Assembly: GCF_014898815.1 (NCBI RefSeq)
Contig: NW_026515438.1
Location: forward strand, 744,001-808,000
DNA from: Panonychus citri
Taxonomy: Eukaryota; Arthropoda; Arachnida; Trombidiformes; Tetranychidae
Direction of reading: 5' to 3'
DNA length: 64,000 nt
Shown: positions 14,707 to 24,200 of the stretch, one piece after another
Numbering within the stretch: the stretch's first letter is position 1
Layout: each line of letters begins with the position of its first letter
Program-made: the position numbers and the translations under genes
The notes under the pieces: model-generated
Seen by the model: the letters and a program-made list of their open reading frames with translations, nothing else
Databases searched by the model: none
Told to the model about the DNA's origin: nothing

Positions 14707-15676
14707 AAGTATCAATTTCCATCCTTAAGAATCAGAATCCATCCCAAATAATATCAACTTTCATGATCAATATGGTGCACAAATTGAATCTTAATAGCCA
14801 CCCTGCCAGTAACATCAACCTTATGGTCATCATGATGGTCATGTTAATGTTTTCATCAATATTTGCAAGGGAAAAAAAATAAAAATACTTTTTCCTCTTG
14901 ATGATTTTAACTCTTATCCTAATGACAACATGATAATATGGACATTCAACTCATCATGAGAATTGGAAACTAAAAGCTTGACTCAGTTCATCCACTTTTA
15001 ACTGGTCAGATTTTCTGTCCCTGTCATAAGGGATATCAGCTAATGGTCATTTAATAGCATTACCTGGGTACCAGAGTTATCTCAATGATAAAATAAAACT
15101 GGTAAATTTATGATTAAAGCTTAGATGCCATAAAACTCATAACATCAACATAATAACAATAATGATTATGATATGATGATAAAAATGATGGGAAAAAAGG
15201 AAGAAAAAAACAATCTCATCAACACCCAATAATAATGATTATCTTTTCAGAATTTCTCAGGATTGTGATGTCAAAAAAGAAGGAAAAAAAAAATGTCTCC
15301 ACCTTGAAGACTCAGATTAAAACATTCTGAGAGTGAAAACACCCTGACCAATGACAATGGAAAAACATGATTACAACTAATGACCACAATCTTTATCCCA
15401 AAATCAGATTTCATGACAAGTTCCGTTAATATTATATAAGATATGATGATCATATTTCTTGTTCTGTCTCTTTCTCCATGAAAAAAAAGATGAAACTTTG
15501 GAAAGTAAAAAATATTATATGTAACATGGAGCTCGATTTAATGACAATACTACTTCCGACTATCATTTGATTGTCATCATCATGGTTTACAGAATAATAA
15601 ACGATAATCATGGCGATGAAAAGTTTTAATTTGTTAAGGTTGACAAAAAAGTGTTCAAATCTTTTCTTGTTCATGA
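5360..15676. other. Non-coding stretch up to the retrotransposon insertion
   Basis: About 10 kb of AT-rich DNA without a convincing exon. It contains (CT)n at about 8040-8063, (GA)n at 9700-9723 and the long (AG)25 at 14656-14705, plus many GATGAT runs. A TATA-like run (tttatatatataaaaaa, about 10248-10266) preceded by a reversed CCAAT box (gattggtc, about 10173) looks promoter-like, but no gene follows it. The short open frames here are low-complexity. Confidence 0.55.
14656..14705. repeat. (AG)25 microsatellite
   Basis: An uninterrupted 50-bp dinucleotide run, the longest perfect (GA)n tract I found in the window. It lies in non-coding DNA about 1 kb upstream of the retrotransposon insertion point. 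Confidence 0.95.
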
Positions 15677-16168
15677 TGTAAGGTCTAATTAATTCACGGG
15701 GATGAGGTACAGGCACCCTTACAAAAATGCACCGATTATGATCGTACTGCAAAGCCTAACAATCAGTGTGAGGGTTCAAAGTAATTTACCCTGATAGCCC
15801 TTTCGCTGAATAGCTTGACAATCAGTAAACAATAAATTAATTAAGGAAATTGTTTAATTGAAATAGTAACACGTTGTTGAGAATTGTAACATAGGAAACG
15901 GAAGTTTGAGAGAGAGAGGATAAACTTTAACTTGAGGTTAAAGGTGAAATTGAGAGTAAAGGTGATTAACAATAAGTAAGTGATTAACTGGTTATGTTCA
16001 ACTGATGTGGAAAAGGAAATGCTTAAGGTATTTATCCAGGTAGGGAAGACATGTGATTGGTTACAAAGATTTAGAGCGGGATAAACAAATGTAATAATTA
16101 GTTAATTGTTGATGGAGAGAGAAAATAATTAAGAAGGGAAAAGAGGCAATCGAAGCGTTTCCCTTACA
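15677..16168 (-). repeat. 3' LTR of the gypsy-type element
   Basis: 492-bp direct repeat of 26936-27425, with inverted TGTAAGG/CCTTACA ends. The flank on its outer side is ATGA, matching the base pairs after the other LTR. It carries one copy of the hairpin-core motif at 15777-15794. It differs from the other LTR by two extra bases near 15748. Confidence 0.95.
15766..15805. repeat. LTR copy of the core hairpin (3' LTR)
   Basis: CAAAGTAATTTACCCTGA at 15777-15794 sits between AGTGTGAGGGTT and AGCCCTTTCGCT, which pair at 11 of 12 positions if G-U wobbles are allowed. The same unit occurs at about 27023-27062 in the 5' LTR. The hairpin would therefore be present in or near the terminal repeats of the RNA as well as in the internal array. 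Confidence 0.7.
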
Positions 16169-16182
16169 GAGCCCCCGCACAA
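16169..16182 (-). other. Possible polypurine-tract position next to the 3' LTR
   Basis: Immediately before the 3' LTR the minus strand reads GTGCGGGGGCTC. It is G-rich and in the right place for the plus-strand primer, but interrupted by pyrimidines, so it is a poor polypurine tract. Confidence 0.25.
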
Positions 16183-16208
16183 AGCGTCAGTTATGGCCTT
16201 AAATGGTT

Positions 16209-17156
16209 CTAATGACGTTCGTAAGCTGAGAACAGGCTCTTTTCATGCTTATACGGCAAAGGCCGTTTAGAATTGATTTCTCCATCAATAAAATCTTCTG
16301 GATAATATTTTTGTTCGAGTTTTTGTTGTTGTTGAACTTTTCTTGGTAATTTGGGATTGGTCTTTAGAGAATCAGGCCAATCAATAATTTGTTTTAAAAC
16401 ATCTTTAAGTAATCCACCCATATTATAGTTGAGAGGCCAATTGTATCCTCGATAACCCGTTTTGGTAAATCGTGGTTTTGTTTTGTACAATTGAAGAAGG
16501 GTTGATTCAATTCGAGGCATATCAATTAAGTAAAGCCAAAGGGTAAAAGCGGCATCAACTATCGGGGAGTGATAATTATTTTGAAAAATTTTACCAAATA
16601 AAATGAAAGCGCTGTATTTGATTCCAAGAGCGGCTTTTGATCTAACTCGACAATTATAATAGAGAGAAACATCGACGATACGAGGGAGTAAATAATAATG
16701 ATCTTGAGGAGTTAAGAAGAGATCGGAGAGATCAGCAATGTGACCTGATAAAATAATTCTATCATATTTTCTTAGAATTGTAAGAACTTCAGCTCGAACT
16801 TTTAGAAACAAGGGAGCGAATCGAACATCTTCATAAACAAGTCCATGAAAAGCAGTTTGCATATCCCAATTTGATGATGAGGGATGGCGAATAAATGAAT
16901 TGTAAATAATATTGTTGCAATGATCGATGATTGAAATCCAAACGGGAGCATTTTTAAATGTTCCATCTTTCATAACAATGGTTTGTTTTTCGATGTCAAT
17001 TGCACAAATTTTGAAGTTGTTGTCAGAAATTTTCTTAACAGCTGATGCAATTTGTTTTGAGAAATGATCAGGAGGAACCATCAAAGGTAATGAAGGAATA
17101 GATTTGGCTAAGATGACATTTTTATATTGCTTTTGCCGTTTGAAATTTTGTCTCGA
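16209..17156 (-). CDS. DEDDh 3'-5' exonuclease domain (REXO4/ISG20-like)
   Basis: The open frame runs from 17156; the first ATG is at 17084, giving 291 residues. Counting from that Met: Exo I is D30-I-E32 (ICAIDIE), followed by the strand-turn-strand VWISIIDHCNNIIYNSFI and a GLVYEDV loop equivalent to the GI-x-x-E-(D/N)-(V/L) segment of REXO4. Exo II is GHIADLSDLFL at 114-124 with D118 as likely catalytic Asp, two residues shorter than the usual GHxxxxDL. Then comes IVDVSLYY at the D-T-x-x-Y position, and Exo III with H172 and D177 (HSPIVDAAFTLWLY). All five DEDDh ligands appear present. Family members degrade structured RNA or DNA from the 3' end. It lies between the Ser/Pro ORF and the 3' LTR on the element's coding strand. 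An exonuclease is not a normal part of a Ty3/gypsy element. Confidence 0.7.
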   Translation of the reverse strand, partial: SRQNFKRQKQYKNVILAKSIPSLPLMVPPDHFSKQIASAVKKISDNNFKICAIDIEKQTIVMKDGTFKNAPVWISIIDHCNNIIYNSFIRHPSSSNWDMQTAFHGLVYEDVRFAPLFLKVRAEVLTILRKYDRIILSGHIADLSDLFLTPQDHYYLLPRIVDVSLYYNCRVRSKAALGIKYSAFILFGKIFQNNYHSPIVDAAFTLWLYLIDMPRIESTLLQLYKTKPRFTKTGYRGYNWPLNYNMGGLLKDVLKQIIDWPDSLKTNPKLPRKVQQQQKLEQKYYPEDFIDGEINSKRPLPYKHEKSLFSAYERH

Positions 17157-17210
17157 TTATGTTTCGACAAATTTTCCTTCGATGTAACAATCGAGATTTT
17201 GTTCTTCCGA

Positions 17211-17774
17211 TTAAATTTGTTTCAGTCTCTTTGGAATGAGCGGAGTAGTTTTGGTAATTGGTTGATATTTCTTCGCTTGACTGAAATCGAAAATCAAATC
17301 ATCTGAATTTGTTGATTGTTGAGATGATGGAAGAGACGGAGAAGATTGTTGAGATGATGGTGTTGATGGAACAGCTGATGAATCTGACGTTTGAGATGAT
17401 GAAAGACTTGATGGTTGAGTTCGATAAGTTCGAGGATCTGAAGGAGTAATTGGACTGGGAGTTGGACTAGGAATCGGACTATCCGGAATCCGTTCAATTA
17501 CTGTTGTCAAATTTTCTGACGGAATTTGTACTATTGGTTGAGGAGGTGGATCATTCCAATCGACACAATCCTCTTCACGAGGTCGGCTGAATGTAAATTT
17601 TGGCGGTAAAATTACAGGGGTTAATTCTCCTCGTTTTCTGGCATTTTTATTAGCTCGTCGACGTTGATTAGCTTGAGCTTTTAATGATCTCGAAGCTTCA
17701 AGTATATCCCAGGGAATTTCTAAATCTTGATTAGGTGAAGATGAAGGAGGGGAGTAATCAGCTAATTGTTTCAA
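17211..17774 (-). CDS. Ser/Pro-rich accessory ORF upstream of the exonuclease
   Basis: 187 residues. A basic stretch near residue 38 (RRRANKNARKRG) is followed by a Ser/Pro/Thr-rich low-complexity region with no recognisable fold. It is in the same reading frame as the downstream exonuclease, separated only by two TAA codons (17213-17211 and 17159-17157) and 17 sense codons. That suggests it is the N-terminal extension of the exonuclease protein, with stops that are either mutations or suppressed. The basic patch could be a nuclear or nucleolar signal, as many REXO4 proteins carry one; this is inference. Confidence 0.45.
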   Translation of the reverse strand: MKQLADYSPPSSSPNQDLEIPWDILEASRSLKAQANQRRRANKNARKRGELTPVILPPKFTFSRPREEDCVDWNDPPPQPIVQIPSENLTTVIERIPDSPIPSPTPSPITPSDPRTYRTQPSSLSSSQTSDSSAVPSTPSSQQSSPSLPSSQQSTNSDDLIFDFSQAKKYQPITKTTPLIPKRLKQI

Positions 17775-18036
17775 CTGATTTATTTGTTTCTTGAGTTGAT
17801 GATTTAGATGCGATTAACGGTGAGCCCAATTTTTCCAATAATAATTCAAATGAGGTTGGTTTAATAAATAAATCTGCTGCTGAAGTTTCTGAATTAACTA
17901 AGGTTGTATTTGTTGCTGTGGTTGATGATGAAGGAGTTGGTGAACTTGATTGTTGATTAATTGTTAATTTTCTATTTGTTGTTGAACTTTTGTTTTGATT
18001 TTCTGAAGATACTCTGATGGAGTTAATTTCTTTTAG
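17758..18036 (-). CDS. Open continuation of the accessory ORF in the +1 frame
   Basis: From just before the end of the RING-like ORF, the +1 frame reads through about 90 codons of Ser/Thr/Asn-rich sequence (KEINSIRVSSENQNK... to ...QETNKSVETIS) and stops at TGA 17760-17758, exactly where the next ORF begins in yet another frame. It has no ATG near its start. Best read as a segment of one longer accessory protein broken by indels, or reached by frameshifting or splicing. Confidence 0.4.
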   Translation of the reverse strand, partial: LKEINSIRVSSENQNKSSTTNRKLTINQQSSSPTPSSSTTATNTTLVNSETSAADLFIKPTSFELLLEKLGSPLIASKSSTQETNKSVETIS

Positions 18037-18886
18037 CTGGTAAATTTAATTCTGTATCAGATGAACGTTTAGATGATGATGATGAATCTGATAAGGTTGA
18101 TTGTTCAGGATCACTTAATAAATTTCTTAAGGATGAACTTGCTTGTTCTTTGAATGCTGATTGAATATCTTCATCAGTAAAATCTACTTGATTAACCTGA
18201 TCAATGAAATATAAATCACTTGGATTTTCGTTTAAAGTTTCGTCGTCGGTGAGAAATGTATCGGCAACGTTACGGCAATCGAACTTGTAATTGTTGTTTA
18301 ATTGTTTACAGTTTTCAGAATGTCTATCAATTGTATTATAATCACCATTCTCTGAACACTGAGAATGAATACAATTCACTTGATTGTTGGTTAAATTTTG
18401 TTTCTCTTCGTCGTTTAATGGTTCTAATTTAGAGAAACCATTTTCACCACAAAAATTAAATTGACACAGAAACATTTTGTTGCTCATTTTTTCTTGATTA
18501 ATATTCTTTGTTAAGGGTTGATTCTTGATCGCTTGTGACAAAATGTGAAGAAAACGGGCACAAGAGCGACAATAAAAGAAGGTACAATCGGCACATTTCA
18601 TCGGCCGTCGAGCAAGTTGATCGCACAAGAGACAAATTTGTGCTTGTTGATCACCAACAATTTGTTTTACCGTAAAACCAGGTTGAAGATTCACCTTGTC
18701 AAATGACACTGAAAATTGACGATCGGTGATCGATTCATAAACTTTTTGAACTTTTAATTTGATGAATTTCTTAAATTGTTCACCATCCAATTCCTTGATG
18801 AAGTCATTTCCTCTATTTCCTTCATTACCTTCGTTACCTTCATCAGTCTCCATTACTGATGACAACTGCTTATCCATTTTAATCAA
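18023..18886 (-). CDS. Accessory ORF with RING/TRAF-like cysteine cluster
   Basis: 287 residues, carried by the retrotransposon downstream of pol. Residues 85-109 show C-x2-C-x9-C-x2-C-x4-C-x2-C (CLLCDQLARRPMKC then FYCRSC), the spacing of the first part of a RING-type finger with the usual His replaced. Further Cys/His pairs follow (C141, C146, C172, C177, H189, C193) like TRAF-type zinc fingers. The N-terminus has a GNEGNEGN repeat and the C-terminus is an acidic, Ser-rich tail ending LPAKRN. Known proteins of this layout are E3 ubiquitin ligases or TRAF adaptors; whether this one binds a ubiquitin-conjugating enzyme cannot be told. The frame ends at 18023, but the +1 frame stays open for another 270 nt, suggesting a longer ancestral protein. 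Confidence 0.6.
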   Translation of the reverse strand: MIKMDKQLSSVMETDEGNEGNEGNRGNDFIKELDGEQFKKFIKLKVQKVYESITDRQFSVSFDKVNLQPGFTVKQIVGDQQAQICLLCDQLARRPMKCADCTFFYCRSCARFLHILSQAIKNQPLTKNINQEKMSNKMFLCQFNFCGENGFSKLEPLNDEEKQNLTNNQVNCIHSQCSENGDYNTIDRHSENCKQLNNNYKFDCRNVADTFLTDDETLNENPSDLYFIDQVNQVDFTDEDIQSAFKEQASSSLRNLLSDPEQSTLSDSSSSSKRSSDTELNLPAKRN

Positions 18887-19000
18887 TTAATTTTCCAAAT
18901 TAACAACAGGTAATCCTCCCAATGTCACCAAGGGTTCACTTGAATTTAAACACAGCAATTTATTTGTGGCGACGAAATTAAGGAAAGGGTAGGATTAGGA

Positions 19001-21135
19001 AAATTAATTGTTGTCTAAAGTAATTTACCCTATTAACAATTAACTGGGATAGGATAAGGAAAATAGTTAACAAAGTAGTTTGAAGTAAATTACCCCAATA
19101 TCTACTTTGACTTTGTGCGAAGGTTATTGTTAGGATAGGAAATGGAAATGAAAGGAAATTAAGTTTTTCTAATTGTTGACTTAATTGTTGAAGAATTTGA
19201 TTAATTAAACATTTGTAATAATCAAAATTAATTGTTGATGAGAAAGAGAAAGACAAATCAAATCAAAAATCACAATTTTCATCTTCACATGAAAGCAGCA
19301 TGTTAACCAGGGTAATTTACTTTGGTAACATTTGGATCAATTTCTAATTTTAAATTGATTTAAAGTTGATTAATTAAGGAAGTTTGAAGTAATTTACCCC
19401 AATATCTTCCTTAATATTCACTAAATTAACTAAATTAATTGTTGATTTGATTGTCGAAAAGAGAGAAAAGAAAAACGTGTCAACACATTGAGAAAATTTG
19501 AATTTTAACTCTTCTAATTGAAGAATAGAACAAAACTGACCAATGTCAGAAAAGACAGAGAAATAGACAGAGAAAAGAAAGAAGAGAGAAAGGGAGAAAA
19601 ATAGAATAGAATTTTTAATTGGAGGGAAACGGAAGACAGAGAGGAAGAAAGAGAAAAGAGTTGTGCGCAAGCGCAATCAGTTGATTAATAGATGAGATTT
19701 CAAGGGTAATTTACTTTTGTTTCTCTCTAATTAATTAATTTAATTAGTTAATTAATTAACTTTTTATAAGTTAAATTTATATTATTTTTGTTAAATAAGA
19801 AGTTCTCTTTCTTTTGGTGTATCAATAAGAAAAATCGACTGAATAGATTTTTAAGAATCTTCAACTGAAAATTTTCAATTGGAACGAGGTTCACATCAAG
19901 CAGAAGGTAAGTTCTGATTCAGCTTTTTCTTTGTTTGTTTTAATTGTTTCAATCAATCTTAAGGGTAATTTACTTTTATTTTGATTGTCTCAATTGTTTC
20001 CTAAATTAATTGAAAATGAATTAATCAAATTTTCAATTCAAATGTAAACTTGGCTCAGGGTAATTTACTTTGGCCATTTTACTTTTGCTTGAGTTTCTTT
20101 CTTTTCTTTTTATATATTAGAGAATCAAGAGGAACGAATTGATTGGAAATCTAATTAGATTTGAAAAGGTAGATTTAAATGTTAAAATTAATTAGAATTT
20201 AGATTTGAAAATTAATTGTTTTCTTTTGTTCTAAATTAACATGTTGGCGACGAATTGGCCGTGGGAACAAAGATGGAGGAAAGCTTAAGATAAGTATTAA
20301 TCTTTGTTTAAATGTTGACTCAATGGTCAAAACTCTTTCTCTATTCTTTGAAAAATCGTTTCTCTTTTAAATTGATTTAGTAAATCTTGATCATTCAGTG
20401 AATAATCAGCTTGTTCAGGGTAATTTACTTTGAACAAGAAAATTTCTAATGAAAGAAAGGAAGAGAATGAGACGATTAATTAATTAAAAATTAGAATGAG
20501 AGATTGAAAGAGTTAGAATTAGATAGCTTTTTAATGTTGAATTTATCAACTAATTGGACTCAAAGATCAGGGTAATTTACTTTGGTCTTTTGTGGTCAAT
20601 GATTGATTAATTAAAACTGTTGATTTGTGAATTTGATTAAAAACTAATCTCAATTGGCGTGGATTTGTCAACGACTTACATGAGAATTTCATCCGAATAG
20701 ATGAGTTTCTTTCTAAGAGATAGAATCTGAATAAATGATCCAAGTGTTACTAAATCAATTTTCCTTAATTGTTTTCCTAATTTTGTTTAAATTATATTAA
20801 CGATTTGTTTTGTTTTTTGTATTAACAGGGAATCTCAATAAGATCAATCCAGATTCAACATTGGCGAATTGATTAATTCCACCAAGGAAGGACAGAGAAA
20901 GAAGGACACAAAATCAACGATGGTAAAAGGGTTTGAAAAGTTCAATTGTTTGGACTTTTCTTAATTTGAATGAATAATCAGATATCAGGGTAATTTACTC
21001 TGAACTGATTTCATTCATTTTGTATTTTGTTATTCGAAAAGAGGGTAATTTACTTTCTATCGAATTTAAAATTTGACCAATGCTATCTAATTGTATTGAT
21101 TATTCAGGGTAATTTACTTTGAATATCAATTTGTA
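19001..21135. repeat. Array of 12 hairpins sharing a 17-nt core
   Basis: Core copies on the plus strand: forward form CAGGGTAATTTACTTTG (or close) at 19308, about 19702, 19960, 20056, 20416, 20568, 20986, 21041 and 21105; flipped form (A)AAGTAATTTACCC at 19016 and 19386, and its central-base variant at 19082. Each core is bracketed by its own inverted repeat. Examples: CAAAGTAG/CTACTTTG (19071-19109), TTAAGGAAG/CTTCCTTAA (19374-19414), CAATCAA/TTGATTG (19950-19987), CTTGTTC/GAACAAG (20410-20438), ATTCGA/TCGAAT (21032-21065), GAATGAATAATCAG/CTGATTTCATTC with a 2-nt bulge (20968-21016), ATTGATTATTC/GAATATCAAT with a 1-nt bulge (21095-21130). The core itself can fold, with two G-U pairs. The arms differ between copies but keep complementarity. 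The tract lies between pol and the accessory ORFs and holds no convincing coding frame. Confidence 0.85.
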
Positions 21136-21299
21136 TGAAAGATGATTGATTATCTATCTTTACATAGAGTAAGAAAATGAGATTGAATGATTAATGAAGA
21201 TTAATTAAATTAATTAATCTATGAATGATTGAAAGATGAGAGTGAAAGGTAAACTGACAGGAAGTTATTAAGTTAATCGAATCAATTTGATTGATTAAC

Positions 21300-24200
21300 T
21301 TATTCTGTGTGATCTGATGTTGTTAAAACATCAGCTGATTCATCTGTTAGATCGTTCAACTCCATTCTTTCACCTGCTAATTTTAAATTCTCAAAATTAA
21401 CTTTAATTGGTGGACCTTTTAATCCAACAACTAAAGCAGCAGAATCATAAATCTCAATAACAATGTAATCTCCTTTATAAGGAGCAGTTAGTTTCTTTCC
21501 TCTTAACTTATTCTGAATTTTGACAGAAATTTTCACTCGATCACCTACTTTAAATGGTAAGGGTTTAGGATCGATAAGATCAATTCGATTTTGTTGATTC
21601 ATTATCATCTTTTGATAATGATCATTTCTCATCTTTTGTAGTTCCTCTTGAGAAGATACTGTTGGCTGAATTTCCAGTTCATTCAGTAAGGGAGTATTTG
21701 GTAATTTACCAAACAACAGGTAATAGGGAGAAGTTTGTAAACTTTCCGAGTGAGCAGAATTGTAGCTTAAAACAAGTTCAGTTATCCATTTGTCCCAATC
21801 TTTAGGAATAACCGTAAACATATTGATTCTATTTCCAAGAATTCCATTTAACCTTTCGATGAGTCCATTCGACTGAGGGCGATAAGGTGTTGTAAATTGT
21901 AGCTTAATCTTTTGTTGCTCACAAAATTCCTTGAAACCATTTGACCTGAAACAAGGTCCGTTATCAACTTGAATAGTTTTAGGATGACCGATAAATTGAA
22001 TAATGTATTTAACAAATTTTATCGCATCATTTTCTTTTTGATTCCTTGAAGGTTGAGCGAAAACGTATTTCGTAAAATAATCAACTGCTGTGAATAGATA
22101 TTCGTTGCGTTGTGATGAGGGATGAAATTTTCCAACGATGTCGATTTGCAATCGATCCAAGGGTTGAATTGGAATCGGCATTTGATGAGGTCGATGATTG
22201 TTTGTTGTCGGATGTTTAAAAGATAGGCAGGTATCACAATTAGCGATTTTAGATTTCAGCCATTCATCCATTTGAGGGAACCAGAATATCTCTTTGATTC
22301 TTTTTGTTGTGGATTTAAATCCAAAATGACCTCCGATAGATTCCGTGTGCATTGCACTAAAAACTTTTTCTTGCAAAGATGCAGGAAGAACGATAACCAA
22401 CTTGTTATCATTTAATTTTCTATGAAGAATCCCTTGTTTCATCACGAAGTGTTTAGTCAAATAGCCTTTCGCTAATTGACGAATTGTAGTTTTGACATAA
22501 TTGTCCTTTGCTTGATGTTTTTTAATTTCGCTCGAATTATTAAAATTATTATCATCAGTGTTTCTTTGATCACCAGTTACTATGAATTTAGAAATTAACT
22601 TATCATCGATAATTTCAGGTTGTCCCAATTTCTCTCCAATTTCTTCCGCTAATTGTTTGGAAAATAAAATCCATTGATTCTTATTTTCTTCATTAATCAT
22701 CTGTATATCGTCACAATCGAAATTCTTAATGAGAATTTCATCTTTATCCATCCAATTATAATTATGATTTAGATGATGATGAGGATTTTGGTGTAACTCG
22801 TTACACATGACATGACCATTTTCCTCGAAAGCAAATAATAAATATTTATAGTAGTCTTCTTCGTTGATTTCACCGATTTTCTTGTGACGCCATTCACTTG
22901 ATCGTGAGAAGCAATCAGCTGGGTGAGTGTCACCTTTGCTGTACTCAATTTTATAATCATATTGGGACATCAGCGATGCCCATCGGTGTAAACGTGCACA
23001 TTTAAAATTAATTTTAGGTAAAGCACAAAGTGCACAGTGATCAGAGACGATCGTAAAACTTTTTCCACTTAAATAATGAGAGTATTTGTTAACTGCAACA
23101 ATAACCGCCAAACACTCTTTCTCAGTTATTGTGTATGCCAATTGATATTTTGCAAGTTTCTGACCAAAATACGAAACTGCTCGCCATTCATTATTTTCCA
23201 GTTGAAGGAGTATTCCTCCAACGGCAATCGATGAAGCGTCAACCATCAGTTTATGTTGAGCCTCAGGTTTAAATTGAGATAATAAACAATCTTTGATTAG
23301 AGAATCTTTGATATGTTGCCAAGCCTTTTGATGATTTTTATTCCATTCGAATCGTCCTCTGTTCTTCTTTGAACAAAGTTCGAATAAAATCGAAGCGACT
23401 GTTGAATAATTCGGAATGAATTTTGAGAGGTAGTTAAAAAGTCCCAGTTGACTTTGAAGTCCCTTGACGTTTTTCGGAGGTTGAAATTCTTTCAATCTCT
23501 GAATTTTCTCAGGATCAGGGCGAACTGAATTTCCGCTGATTATATGACCAAGGAATTTTACCTCTTTGTGTCCCCATTTACATTTATCAGGTTGAACCTT
23601 TAGACCAATATCTTTTATTCTTGAGAAAACAGCATTTGCATTGTTAATTAGTTCTTCGAACGATTTTCCAAAAATGACAATGTCATCAATGTAAGCTAAA
23701 CAAGCTTTGTAGAGTAGATTTCCAAAAACAGAATTGACGAATTGTTGGAAATAAGCAGGGGAATCAGCTAGACCCATGGGTAAACGAACATACTGGAATT
23801 TACCCATTTCAGTTACCAGAGCAACTTTTTCTCTTTCTTCGGGATTCAATTGAATCTGATGAAACCCTTGAGCAAAATCTATTGTGATGAAATATTCATA
23901 ACCTGCCAAGGCCTGAATATGATCATCAATATTTGGCATAGGATATGATCTCGTTTTCATAATCGAATTCAATTCTTTGAATGAAGTTACCAATCGATAA
24001 TCTTTACCACCAGGTTTTTCTACCAGAAAAGCGGGTGATCCACCGCATGAATTAGAAGGTTCGATGATATTATTTTGAATTAATTCTTTTATCTTCTTGT
24101 CCAAAATTTCTCTCTTTTTCGGGCCAAGTCGATAAGGATTACATTTAGGAATAGAATGATTACCAATATCGATTTTAATATTTACAGTTTCAGCTGGAAT

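Noticed and set aside
18978..19676. Minus-strand Phe/Leu-rich open frames inside the hairpin array
   Set aside because: Composition follows the AT- and pyrimidine-rich strand; no conserved motif, and the frames run across hairpin stems. An envelope gene was considered, but there is no Cys pattern, signal peptide or fusion motif.
21711..21728. TTTGGTAATTTACCAAA palindrome resembling the hairpin core
   Set aside because: It lies in the conserved pol coding stretch FGKLPNTP, and its flanks do not match the array units; probably coincidence.
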